From: JBDNBY01 sp039767595
GTDB lineage: Bacteria > Pseudomonadota > Alphaproteobacteria > Rhodobacterales > Rhodobacteraceae
NCBI GenBank assembly: GCA_039767595.1
Contig: JBDNBY010000054.1
Location: forward strand, 1-10,839
Direction: 5' to 3'
Length of the DNA: 10,839 bases
Every line of letters begins with the position of its first letter. The stretch's first letter is position 1. Of this stretch, positions 1 to 6,807 are shown in pieces. The position numbers and the translations under genes are program-made. The notes under the pieces were generated by a model. It was not told where the DNA came from. It did not search any database and was given only the letters and a program-made list of their open reading frames with translations.

Positions 1-1142
1 TCTCGACATGGTTCAAACAGGTCGGCGATACTGTGGCCGCTGATGAAATGCTCTGCGAGCTGGAAACAGATAAAGTCTCTGTCGAAGTGCCCTCACCTGC
101 GGCTGGCGTACTCTCGGAAATCACAGCCCCCGAAGGCACAACAGTGGATGCCAGCGCCAAACTGGCCGTCATTGGCGGCGCCGTCAGCGCATCCGCGCCA
201 GCCTCCAACGCCTCTGCCGCACCTGCGCCATCGGCCCCATCAAACAAAGATGTCGAAGATGCGCCAGCCGCCAAAAAAGCGATGGCCGAAGCGGGTCTGC
301 CTCGCGATGCCGTCACTGGCACAGGCAAAGACGGACGCGCGATGAAAGACGATGTCGCCCGCGCCATTGCCGCCGCCGCAGCGGCCCCTGCGCCGGCCCC
401 TGTGGTCAGCGCGCCCGCGGCGCCGCGCCCTGTTGAGGACGCTGCCCGCGAAGAGCGTGTGAAAATGACACGTCTGCGCCAAACCATCGCCAAACGCCTC
501 AAAGATAGCCAGAACACAGCGGCCATGCTCACCACCTATAACGAAGTGGACATGACCGAAGTGATGGCGCTGCGCAACGAGTACAAAGAGCTGTTTGAGA
601 AGAAGCACGGCGCGCGCCTTGGCTTTATGTCTTTCTTTACAAAGGCATGCTGTCATGCCCTGAAAGAAGTGCCCGAAGTCAACGCCGAGATCGACGGCAC
701 GGATATCGTTTACAAAAACTACGTCAACATGGGCGTTGCAGCGGGTACGCCCACGGGTCTCGTTGTACCTGTGATCCGCGATGCCGATACGATGTCCTTT
801 GCCGAGATCGAAAAAGCGATCGCCGAGAAAGGCAAACGCGCCCGTGATGGCAAACTGTCGATGGCGGAAATGCAAGGCGGCACCTTCACCATTTCAAATG
901 GCGGTGTCTATGGATCATTGATGTCATCGCCGATTTTGAACCCTCCACAATCAGGTATTTTGGGCATGCATAAAATCCAAGATCGCCCCATGGCCATTGG
1001 TGGCCAAGTGGTCATCCGCCCGATGATGTATCTCGCCCTGTCCTATGACCACCGCATCGTCGACGGCAAAGGCGCCGTGACCTTCCTTGTCCGCGTTAAA
1101 GAAGCGCTAGAGGATCCTCGCCGGTTGTTGATGGATCTTTAA
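1..1142 (+). CDS. sucB: Dihydrolipoyllysine-residue succinyltransferase, E2 of 2-oxoglutarate dehydrogenase (5' partial)
   Basis: The gene is cut at the window start; its first full codon is at base 3, leaving 379 residues. This E2 core transfers the succinyl group from lipoyl-lysine to CoA in the cytoplasmic 2-oxoglutarate dehydrogenase complex. Visible residues 1 to about 50 are the end of a lipoyl domain, with the lipoylated lysine in ETDKVSVEVPSP (codon 72-74). An Ala/Pro linker follows, then a peripheral subunit-binding domain (about 80-115, with KKAMAEAGL and GTGKDGR) that docks E1/E3, a second Ala/Pro linker, and the acyltransferase domain from about residue 150. The catalytic motif DHRIVDG near the end places His350 and Asp354 of the visible protein. 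The motif MTRLRQTIAKRL and the ending favour the oxoglutarate over the pyruvate or branched-chain enzyme. Family members here may carry a second lipoyl domain upstream, which cannot be seen. lpdA lies downstream, as expected for this operon. Confidence 0.95.
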   Translation, partial: STWFKQVGDTVAADEMLCELETDKVSVEVPSPAAGVLSEITAPEGTTVDASAKLAVIGGAVSASAPASNASAAPAPSAPSNKDVEDAPAAKKAMAEAGLPRDAVTGTGKDGRAMKDDVARAIAAAAAAPAPAPVVSAPAAPRPVEDAAREERVKMTRLRQTIAKRLKDSQNTAAMLTTYNEVDMTEVMALRNEYKELFEKKHGARLGFMSFFTKACCHALKEVPEVNAEIDGTDIVYKNYVNMGVAAGTPTGLVVPVIRDADTMSFAEIEKAIAEKGKRARDGKLSMAEMQGGTFTISNGGVYGSLMSSPILNPPQSGILGMHKIQDRPMAIGGQVVIRPMMYLALSYDHRIVDGKGAVTFLVRVKEALEDPRRLLMDL

Positions 1143-1152
1143 AACGCCCTCG

Positions 1153-1177
1153 AAACAGCGCCAAGTGGCGCTGTTTT
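1153..1177 (+). terminator. Hairpin with T-run after sucB (terminator or attenuator)
   Basis: A perfect 10-bp stem (aaacagcgcc paired with ggcgctgttt) encloses the four-base loop aagt, and the 3' arm ends in four T. It begins 10 bases after the sucB stop and ends 22 bases before the MAPEG start. As the downstream genes leave almost no room for a promoter, it may act as a partial terminator or an mRNA-stabilising end rather than a full stop. The structure is seen; its role is inferred. Confidence 0.7.
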
Positions 1178-1199
1178 CAAATGTATCGAGATTGTTCAG

Positions 1200-1610
1200 A
1201 TGACCCCAGAACTCACAGCTTTGACCTGCGCTGCGCTGCTGCAAATGGTGCAATTTGTATTGATGGCGGTGCCTGTGAATCTCGAGCTTGGGACAGGCAA
1301 AACGATGTCGCCGCGTGATCCTGCGCGGCTGGGCACCTCGATCATGGAACAAGTCAGCCCTCAAACGGGTCGGTTGATCCGTGCGCTGAACAATCATTTC
1401 GAGGCGCTCATTCTCTTTGCGATTGCGGCTGTGGTCATCTCCATTTCGGATAAATCTTCTGTTGCAACCGAGCTATGTGCATGGGCGTATGTCGGTGCAC
1501 GCATTTTATACATTCCAGCCTATTACTATGGCTGGGTTCCAGCGCGGAGCATTTTCTATGGCGTTGGATTTTTGGCGACGGGCGTGATGCTTGTCGCGGC
1601 ATTGATATGA
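1200..1610 (+). CDS. MAPEG-family small integral membrane protein
   Basis: A 136-residue protein with four predicted membrane segments (about residues 5-24, 67-83, 91-109 and 116-136) and a polar loop at 30-62. The pattern NHFEA at 65-69 and ARILYIPAYYYG at 100-111 fits the MAPEG family (membrane-associated eicosanoid and glutathione metabolism proteins). Bacterial members are mostly uncharacterised, and the substrate cannot be told. The start at 1200 is chosen because it gives a complete first helix; no strong Shine-Dalgarno is visible, so a weakly translated start or a start further in is possible. Its stop lies directly before the lpdA ribosome binding site, so the two are probably co-transcribed. 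Its place between the E2 and E3 genes of a TCA-cycle complex is odd for a membrane protein. I recall the same order in related Rhodobacteraceae, from memory rather than a search. Confidence 0.85.
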   Translation: MTPELTALTCAALLQMVQFVLMAVPVNLELGTGKTMSPRDPARLGTSIMEQVSPQTGRLIRALNNHFEALILFAIAAVVISISDKSSVATELCAWAYVGARILYIPAYYYGWVPARSIFYGVGFLATGVMLVAALI

Positions 1611-1612
1611 TG

Positions 1613-1619
1613 AAGGAGG
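1613..1619 (+). promoter_or_regulatory. Strong ribosome binding site that sets the lpdA start
   Basis: AAGGAGG lies six bases before ATG 1626 and only three bases before the in-frame GTG at 1623. The spacing favours ATG 1626 as the start. The site begins two bases after the stop codon of the preceding MAPEG gene. Confidence 0.8.
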
Positions 1620-1625
1620 CCTGTG

Positions 1626-3011
1626 ATGGCATATGACGTAATCGTAATCGGCTCTGGACCAGGTGGCTATGTCGCGGCCATTCGCGCAGGGCAACTGGGC
1701 CTTAAGGTCGCCTGCGTCGAAGGGCGCGAGACATTGGGCGGCACGTGTTTGAATATCGGCTGCATCCCCTCCAAAGCCTTGCTGCACGCCTCGCATATGA
1801 TGCATGAGGCCGAGCATAACTTTTCCAAGCTGGGCATTAAAACCTCTGCTCCCAAAGTCGATTGGGAGGTGATGCAGGCCCACAAACAAACGACGATTGA
1901 TGGCAACACCAAAGGCATCGAATTCCTGTTTAAGAAAAACAAAGTCGATTGGATCAAAGGTTGGGCCAGCATCCCGCAAGCGGGCCAAGTCAAAGTCGGC
2001 AATGACGTCTATGAGAGCAAAAACATCCTGATCGCCTCTGGCTCGGATGTGGCGACATTACCGGGCGTTGAGATTGACGAAGAGATCATCGTCAGCTCGA
2101 CCGGTGCGCTCTCTTTGCCGAAAATTCCCAAAAAGATGACAGTCATTGGCGCCGGAGTAATTGGCCTCGAGCTTGGATCAGTCTACGCGCGCTTGGGCAC
2201 AGAGGTGACCGTTGTTGAATTCATGGACAAAATCACCCCCGGTATGGACAGCGATATTCAAAAGGGGTTCAAACGGATTTTGGAAAAGCAGGGCCTTAAG
2301 TTCATCATGGGCGCCGCCGTGCAATCCGTTGAACGCACCAAGACCAAGGCCAAAGTGACCTATGCCCTGCGCAAAGATGAGAGCACCCATAGCCATGATG
2401 CCGATGTCGTCTTGGTCGCCACAGGGCGCAAACCCTATACCGACGGTCTTGGGTTAGAGGCGCTTGGCGTGACCCTATCGCCGCGCGGGCAAATCGAAAC
2501 CGATGCGCATTGGCAAACCAATGTCAAAGGGATCTATGCCATTGGCGATTGTATCGCCGGCCCGATGTTGGCGCACAAAGCCGAAGACGAAGGCATGGCC
2601 GCCGTCGAAGTGATCGCCGGCAAGGCCGGACATGTGAATTACAATGTCATCCCAGGCGTCATCTATACCACCCCCGAGGTTGCCAATGTCGGTAAGACTG
2701 AGGACGAGCTCAAGGCCGAGGGCCGCAAATACAAAACCGGCAAATTCCAATTCATGGGCAATGGCCGCGCCAAGGCCGCCTTGGCCGCGGATGGGTTTGT
2801 CAAACTGATCGTCGATGCCGAAACCGATCGCATTTTGGGCGCTCATATCATTGGCCCCGCTGCGGGGGATCTCATCCATGAGATCTGTGTCGGGATGGAA
2901 TTTGGCGCCTCGGCTGAGGATATCGCCCTCACCTGTCACGCCCACCCCACCTTTAGCGAGGCGGTACGCGAGGCGGCGCTGGCCTGCGGCGATGGCGCGA
3001 TCCACAGCTAA
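1626..3011 (+). CDS. lpdA: Dihydrolipoyl dehydrogenase, E3
   Basis: A 461-residue flavoprotein disulfide reductase of normal family length. It reoxidises dihydrolipoyl groups on E2 using FAD and passes electrons to NAD+ in the cytoplasm. The FAD-binding GSGPGG is at residues 9-14, and the redox-active disulfide is Cys41/Cys46 in GGTCLNIGCIPSK. An NAD-binding Rossmann motif (VIGAGVIGLELG) follows in the middle, then the second FAD contact YAIGDC, and the C-terminal dimer domain has the His440/Glu445 base pair in HAHPTFSE. All key residues are present. Being downstream of sucB, it probably serves the 2-oxoglutarate dehydrogenase; whether it also serves other 2-oxoacid complexes cannot be seen. 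Transcription ends at the hairpin just downstream. Confidence 0.97.
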   Translation: MAYDVIVIGSGPGGYVAAIRAGQLGLKVACVEGRETLGGTCLNIGCIPSKALLHASHMMHEAEHNFSKLGIKTSAPKVDWEVMQAHKQTTIDGNTKGIEFLFKKNKVDWIKGWASIPQAGQVKVGNDVYESKNILIASGSDVATLPGVEIDEEIIVSSTGALSLPKIPKKMTVIGAGVIGLELGSVYARLGTEVTVVEFMDKITPGMDSDIQKGFKRILEKQGLKFIMGAAVQSVERTKTKAKVTYALRKDESTHSHDADVVLVATGRKPYTDGLGLEALGVTLSPRGQIETDAHWQTNVKGIYAIGDCIAGPMLAHKAEDEGMAAVEVIAGKAGHVNYNVIPGVIYTTPEVANVGKTEDELKAEGRKYKTGKFQFMGNGRAKAALAADGFVKLIVDAETDRILGAHIIGPAAGDLIHEICVGMEFGASAEDIALTCHAHPTFSEAVREAALACGDGAIHS

Positions 3012-3033
3012 CGCAAACCTTGGTATGGAAAAC

Positions 3034-3065
3034 AAAAAGGCGGCTCTATTCAGGGCCGCCTTTTT
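3034..3065. terminator. Bidirectional rho-independent terminator between lpdA and plsC
   Basis: A perfect 11-bp stem: aaaaaggcggc at 3034-3044 pairs with gccgccttttt at 3055-3065, around a 10-base loop. The A-run on one arm and T-run on the other give a U-tract on either strand. It lies 22 bases beyond the lpdA stop and 22 bases beyond the plsC stop on the other strand, so one hairpin probably serves both converging operons. Confidence 0.9.
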
Positions 3066-3087
3066 CATTAAACTCGTCTATCGTCGT

Positions 3088-3795
3088 TTACGTTTCCGCA
3101 TGCAGGGCATCTGAACCTGTCTCAATCACATCGGCGAGCCGCTCCATGAAATCCTCTTGGTCAACACCTTGTTCAATGGGCGGCAAGAATTCGATCGTCG
3201 CCGTGCCTGGATATTTCATGATCCCCGCTTTGGGCCAGACATGCCCAACATTGGCCGCCACCGGCACAACTGTTTGCTCGAGCTGCGTATAAAGAGCAAA
3301 GGCGCCCACTTTATACGGCATCTTCTCGCCCATCGGTACGCGGGTCCCTTGGGGGAAGATGATCAACTGGCCATGATAATTTTTACCATTCTTGGCCTGA
3401 TCCAGCATCTTGCGAATAGCCTCAGAGCGCCGCCCCCGTTTCACGGGAATACAGCCAATCCGCCAGCCGTAGAACCCTAATACAGGCGCCCAAATCAATG
3501 AGGACTTCATAATAAATTTTGGACGTGGCACCATCGAAGTGATCATAAAAATATCCAAAAAGCTTTGGTGCTTGGACGCGATGATCACTTCGCCTTGGGG
3601 CGGTGTGCCGCGTGTTTCGGTTTTAATACCCACCATAAACCATGCAGAATAGCGCATCAGCCACGAAAAACTCCGCACCGCGGCCCAGCCGCCACGGACA
3701 TCCACAATCGCCCATGGCATGAACAATAGCCCCCACACTGGCAGCATCGTATAAAGCCATACAAAGAATATAAACGAACGAAGAGCTTGGATCAT
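3088..3795 (-). CDS. plsC: 1-acyl-sn-glycerol-3-phosphate acyltransferase
   Basis: A 235-residue membrane-associated acyltransferase that makes phosphatidic acid from lysophosphatidic acid. The N-terminus has hydrophobic stretches at about 8-30. Motif I is the catalytic HX4D (His76 and Asp81 in KHQSFLD). IPVKRG at 116-121 fits motif II. Motif III reads FPQGTR at 147-152, with Gln149 where the common form has Glu. The start is the ATG at 3795-3793, whose bases overlap the ftsX stop as ATGA; no good Shine-Dalgarno is seen, so translation is probably coupled to ftsX. An upstream extension in the same frame to 3888 would lie inside ftsX and is not needed. Last gene of the ftsE-ftsX-plsC operon, it ends at the shared terminator. 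The link between division and lipid supply is inferred from position. Confidence 0.92.
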   Translation of the reverse strand: MIQALRSFIFFVWLYTMLPVWGLLFMPWAIVDVRGGWAAVRSFSWLMRYSAWFMVGIKTETRGTPPQGEVIIASKHQSFLDIFMITSMVPRPKFIMKSSLIWAPVLGFYGWRIGCIPVKRGRRSEAIRKMLDQAKNGKNYHGQLIIFPQGTRVPMGEKMPYKVGAFALYTQLEQTVVPVAANVGHVWPKAGIMKYPGTATIEFLPPIEQGVDQEDFMERLADVIETGSDALHAET

Positions 3796-4700
3796 CTGAG
3801 ATCTTTCAATGTCGAGAGCGCCGCGCGCCGTGTTGAGAAAAAGGCGACCAGTGCCGCTGCTGGGGTGATCAAAACGGCATAAACCCATTCGCTGCCCTCA
3901 AAACTCAGGCGGGTCAGGATCTGCTCTTCGTCAAAGGCGGCCGTTGGCATCAGCATCATAACCCCAAGCCCAACGATTGTGCCCACCGCCGCGCCCGAGA
4001 GGACGCGCATGGTAAAGCGGCGCACAAAGGCGCCAGCGATATACCCATCCGTGGCCCCCACGAGACGTAGCACTTGGATCACCTGCGCATTTGCGGCCAA
4101 GGCGGCCGAGGCGGCCAAAGTGATCATCGTCCCCGTCGTTCCAATGATGACGGCCATAATCACCAATCCCAACGCATTGAGCCCACGGGCCGCCGTGACC
4201 ACCGGTTGACGCCACCGCATGTGATCATCCAAAACCGCGCCAGGCACCTCTGCAGAAAGGCGCAGCCGAAGGCCTTGGGGATCAAACCCGACTTCATTCT
4301 CTTTTATTTCAATCAGTTGCGGCAAGGGCAACTGCTCGATGGGCATCTCTGCACCAAACCATGGGGCCAACAGCTCGGCTTGCTCTTCCTTGGTTAAGAT
4401 GCGGAAACTTTCAACACCTGTTGTGGTCTCTAAGACGCGCTGCGCGGCTGAAATCTGTGCATCCATCTGATCCGTAGGGGCCGAGATCCGCAACGTCGAG
4501 CTATGCGCCAAATCCGCGCTCCACCGTGTGGCCAAGCGATCTGCCGCAAGCGACAAGGCCAAGGCAAACACCGCCAAAAAGGCCATGGCCGCCGCCGTCC
4601 AGACCGTCAGACGCGCACTAAACCCAGAGGGCGGTACAATGCGATCGGCCGTCATTTGCTTGGGGGCGATGCCAAAATCACTTGGGGCGTTCATGCTCAT
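3792..4700 (-). CDS. ftsX: Cell-division ABC transporter permease FtsX
   Basis: A 302-residue FtsX-type permease. In known FtsEX systems it pairs with the ATPase FtsE at the septum and transmits ATP hydrolysis to periplasmic cell-wall hydrolysis rather than moving a solute. Topology matches the family: a cytoplasmic N-terminal tail, a first membrane helix at about 31-53, a periplasmic domain of roughly 110 residues, then three helices in the C-terminal half (the last ending just before the basic tail STRRAALSTLKDLR). The start ATG 4700-4698 overlaps the ftsE stop as ATGA, and AGGAG (4712-4708 on the minus strand) lies seven bases before it; a second ATG two codons in is possible. The stop overlaps the plsC start. 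Sequence conservation in FtsX is low, so the call rests on topology plus the adjacent FtsE. Confidence 0.93.
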   Translation of the reverse strand: MSMNAPSDFGIAPKQMTADRIVPPSGFSARLTVWTAAAMAFLAVFALALSLAADRLATRWSADLAHSSTLRISAPTDQMDAQISAAQRVLETTTGVESFRILTKEEQAELLAPWFGAEMPIEQLPLPQLIEIKENEVGFDPQGLRLRLSAEVPGAVLDDHMRWRQPVVTAARGLNALGLVIMAVIIGTTGTMITLAASAALAANAQVIQVLRLVGATDGYIAGAFVRRFTMRVLSGAAVGTIVGLGVMMLMPTAAFDEEQILTRLSFEGSEWVYAVLITPAAALVAFFSTRRAALSTLKDLR

Positions 4701-5380
4701 AGATCTGCTCCTGCGATACGGATTTGCTGCTGTGATATGCGCAAAATCCGCGAGGCCACTTGCGTTTTAGCCACTCGGATCAGGCCAATATCATGGCTCG
4801 CCACAATGATCGTTTTGCCCATTTTGTTCAGCTCAATGAGCAAGGTCAACAGACGCTGCGACATCTCCCAATCGATATTGCCAGTCGGCTCATCGGCAAT
4901 AATCACATCGGGCGAGGTGATGATCGCACGCGCAAGGGCCGCACGTTGACGCTCCCCCCCAGAGAGCTCGGGCGGCAGGGCCTTGGCCCGATGGCTCAGC
5001 CCCACCCATTCAAGCAGCTCACGCAAATTATTTTGCTCGGCCAAGGATTGCCGCCCCGACACCATCAACGGCAACGCGATATTGTCATAAAGGCTGAGAT
5101 GATCAAGAAACTGACAATCTTGATGCACCACCCCGATGCGGCGCCGCATGACGGCAATCTCGTCTCGGTCAAGAGTCGAAATATCTTTGCCAAAAACCGA
5201 CACGCTGCCTTGGCTAGGTAATAAATCCAAATAGCACAGCTTTAAAAAAGTCGTTTTTCCCGCCCCCGACGGCCCCGTGACGAAAAAAAATCCCCCCGGC
5301 ACAATGTCCAAAGCCACATCATGAAAGAGGTCTTGTGCGGCATGCGTGTAACGGTAGGCAACGTTCTGCAATGAAATCAA
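4697..5380 (-). CDS. ftsE: Cell-division ATP-binding protein FtsE (TTG start)
   Basis: A 227-residue ABC ATPase, the usual FtsE length. Walker A is GPSGAGKTT near residues 37-45, the signature is LSGGERQRAALARA, and Walker B with the catalytic Glu is VIIADEPTGNID; the switch His is in VASHD. Together with FtsX it forms the septal FtsEX complex at the inner membrane. The first codon is TTG at 5380-5378. This is accepted because the protein then begins MISLQNVAYRY, a typical FtsE N-terminus, a strong ribosome site precedes it at six bases, and no other in-frame ATG occurs before the Walker A region. It is the first gene of the operon and is followed directly by ftsX. The divergent zinc-ribbon gene begins 152 bases away. 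Confidence 0.95.
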   Translation of the reverse strand: MISLQNVAYRYTHAAQDLFHDVALDIVPGGFFFVTGPSGAGKTTFLKLCYLDLLPSQGSVSVFGKDISTLDRDEIAVMRRRIGVVHQDCQFLDHLSLYDNIALPLMVSGRQSLAEQNNLRELLEWVGLSHRAKALPPELSGGERQRAALARAIITSPDVIIADEPTGNIDWEMSQRLLTLLIELNKMGKTIIVASHDIGLIRVAKTQVASRILRISQQQIRIAGADL

Positions 5381-5386
5381 GGAAAT

Positions 5387-5394
5387 CTCCCCTC
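5387..5394 (-). promoter_or_regulatory. Ribosome binding site for the TTG start of ftsE
   Basis: On the minus strand GAGGGGAG lies six bases before the TTG at 5380-5378. Strength and spacing support TTG as the true start. Confidence 0.75.
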
Positions 5395-5416
5395 AAATAA
5401 GGCGGCTAGGCTTGTG

Positions 5417-5440
5417 TTTTGCACAGATTTTGCGCAAGAT
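5417..5440. repeat. Short imperfect tandem repeat in the ftsE/zinc-ribbon intergenic region
   Basis: TTTTGCACAGAT (5417-5428) is followed at once by TTTTGCGCAAGAT (5428-5440); the copies share their last and first base and differ by one substitution and one inserted A. The second copy holds the palindrome TTGCGCAA (5430-5437). It lies between the ftsE start and the candidate plus-strand promoter, so it could be a regulator site. No known regulator was recognised, and a chance repeat is possible. Confidence 0.35.
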
Positions 5441-5459
5441 TCAATCCAACATTGGCCCA

Positions 5460-5488
5460 TTGTGTACAGCAATGCAAACCTTGATAAT
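5460..5488 (+). promoter_or_regulatory. Candidate sigma-70-type promoter for the zinc-ribbon gene
   Basis: A weak -35 element TTGTGT (5460-5465) is spaced 17 bases from a -10 element GATAAT (5483-5488, five of six consensus bases). Transcription would begin near 5495, about 38 bases before ATG 5533. I saw no equally convincing promoter for ftsE in the remainder of the 152-base divergent region. Confidence 0.4.
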
Positions 5489-5532
5489 AGGGTCGTGAAA
5501 TTGGCAACACTCTTGCCTGAGGAGAGAGCACC

Positions 5533-6777
5533 ATGCGCTTGATTTGCCCAGACTGCGGCGCGCAATACGAAGTCCCCGCGCATGTGATCCCTGATGCAGG
5601 GCGCGACGTGCAATGCTCGGCCTGTGGCAACACATGGTTTCAATCCGCAGAAGCCGACTTGCCGGCCCCAGATAGCGCGAGCCAAGAGAGCGCGGGCCAC
5701 GAGACAACGCCACAAGATGCGCCCCCTCAAGACAGGTCGCCCGCAGATACAGCGCCACCCGAGGCCGATCTCCCTCAGGCAGATAGCCCTATGGCCGAGG
5801 CGACACGCCCTGCCCCCGCCTTGCCCGTCAACCTCCCCCCTGCGGATGAACAAGGCTATGATCCCGAGGTCGAAGAAGACGACGCACCAACGCTTCGTTC
5901 AAACGTCCCAGCGCGCCGCCGTCTTGATCCACAAATCGCGGCGATCCTCAAAGAAGAGGCCGAGCGCGAACAACACGCGCGCACGACAGCCGCGTCATCG
6001 CCCGCCCCTATCGCGGAACGGCCCCCCGAGGTGCCGCAGCCAGAAAGCAAGACAGACGATGCCCCCGAAGACACTCCGAGGGACACCGAAGTGCCAGAAA
6101 TTGCGCCCGTCATGCCGCAGCCTTCAGAGGCCACAGATGCCGAGCAGGCACATGATGCGACAGACCTCACCGCATCTGCTGCGGCTGAGGCTGCGATTGT
6201 TATGCCGTCGACTCCCTTGGACGCTTCAACGCAAAGCTCTGATCAAGAGGATGAACCCCAAGACGCCTTTGCCGTTGCAGATCAACCGTCGCTCGATACC
6301 ACCGCGGATGACATCAGTGCAACGCTTGCGGATAAAGACTATGATGACGCCCGCATTACCAAAGAAGACATCACTTTGAGCACCGCTGCGCCGCGAGATG
6401 ACAGCGACGCAGCATCGCAACGCCGTAGCCGCCTGCCGGACATCGAAGAAATGAGCCAATCTTGGTCTATCGTTGATGAAACGGACGCCCGCGCCGATGA
6501 AGAGCAGGCGCTATTAATCTCTCAAACACGGCGAAAATCAGGGTTTAACTTCGGGTTTTTTACAATGATCTTTGTCGCCATTGCCGCTGCAATGATCTAT
6601 TGGCGCGCCGATGATATCATCGACTATGTGCCACAGATGGAACCTGCGCTAGACCTCTATCTCGACGAAGTGGATGCCCTGCGCGGCTGGGTGCAACGCA
6701 CCGCGCGTGATATTGGCCTGTGGACCATCGATCTGGCCAATGAAATCAAAGCCGAAAGTGCGATCGAGCCTGAGTGA
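5533..6777 (+). CDS. Zinc-ribbon (MJ0042-type) protein with long acidic disordered region and one membrane helix
   Basis: A 414-residue protein of unknown function. Residues 1-38 form a zinc ribbon of the MJ0042/zinc-ribbon_5 type, with metal ligands Cys5, Cys8, Cys28 and Cys31. Residues about 40-330 are rich in Asp, Glu, Pro, Ala, Ser and Thr, with little hydrophobic content, and are very probably disordered. A single membrane helix follows at about 338-357, preceded by RRK at 333-335. The basic cluster suggests that the zinc ribbon and acidic arm are cytoplasmic and the last ~57 residues, which look helical, are periplasmic. The ATG at 5533 is well supported by GAGGAGAG at 5519-5526, six bases upstream. 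The gene is divergent from ftsE. I recall similar proteins beside ftsE in related alphaproteobacteria, which would suggest an envelope or division role, but no function is assigned. Confidence 0.9.
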   Translation: MRLICPDCGAQYEVPAHVIPDAGRDVQCSACGNTWFQSAEADLPAPDSASQESAGHETTPQDAPPQDRSPADTAPPEADLPQADSPMAEATRPAPALPVNLPPADEQGYDPEVEEDDAPTLRSNVPARRRLDPQIAAILKEEAEREQHARTTAASSPAPIAERPPEVPQPESKTDDAPEDTPRDTEVPEIAPVMPQPSEATDAEQAHDATDLTASAAAEAAIVMPSTPLDASTQSSDQEDEPQDAFAVADQPSLDTTADDISATLADKDYDDARITKEDITLSTAAPRDDSDAASQRRSRLPDIEEMSQSWSIVDETDARADEEQALLISQTRRKSGFNFGFFTMIFVAIAAAMIYWRADDIIDYVPQMEPALDLYLDEVDALRGWVQRTARDIGLWTIDLANEIKAESAIEPE

Positions 6778-6798
6778 CCTCCCGCTCGATCCGATTTT
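6762..6798 (+). terminator. Weak hairpin at the end of the zinc-ribbon gene
   Basis: gatcgagc (6762-6769) pairs perfectly with gctcgatc (6784-6791) around a 14-base loop that contains the stop codon, and cgatttt follows. The large loop and four-T tail make it a weak intrinsic terminator candidate for the gene converging on lysA. Confidence 0.35.
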
Positions 6799-6807
6799 GG
6801 GCGTTGG

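Noticed and set aside
240..875. A 211-codon open frame on the minus strand inside sucB
   Set aside because: It is wholly antisense to a conserved enzyme and shows no recognisable domain; its length is explained by the codon bias of the sucB strand.
33..1142. sucB starting at GTG 33
   Set aside because: The frame is open back to base 3 and the upstream residues (STWFKQVGDT) continue the lipoyl domain, so the gene is simply cut by the window edge.
3796..3888. Upstream extension of plsC into ftsX
   Set aside because: The family-like N-terminus starts at the ATG overlapping the ftsX stop; the extension lies in ftsX coding sequence.
5480..5510. Minus-strand promoter for ftsE (TTGCCA with TATTAT)
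   Set aside because: The two elements are only about 12 bases apart, which does not fit a sigma-70 promoter.
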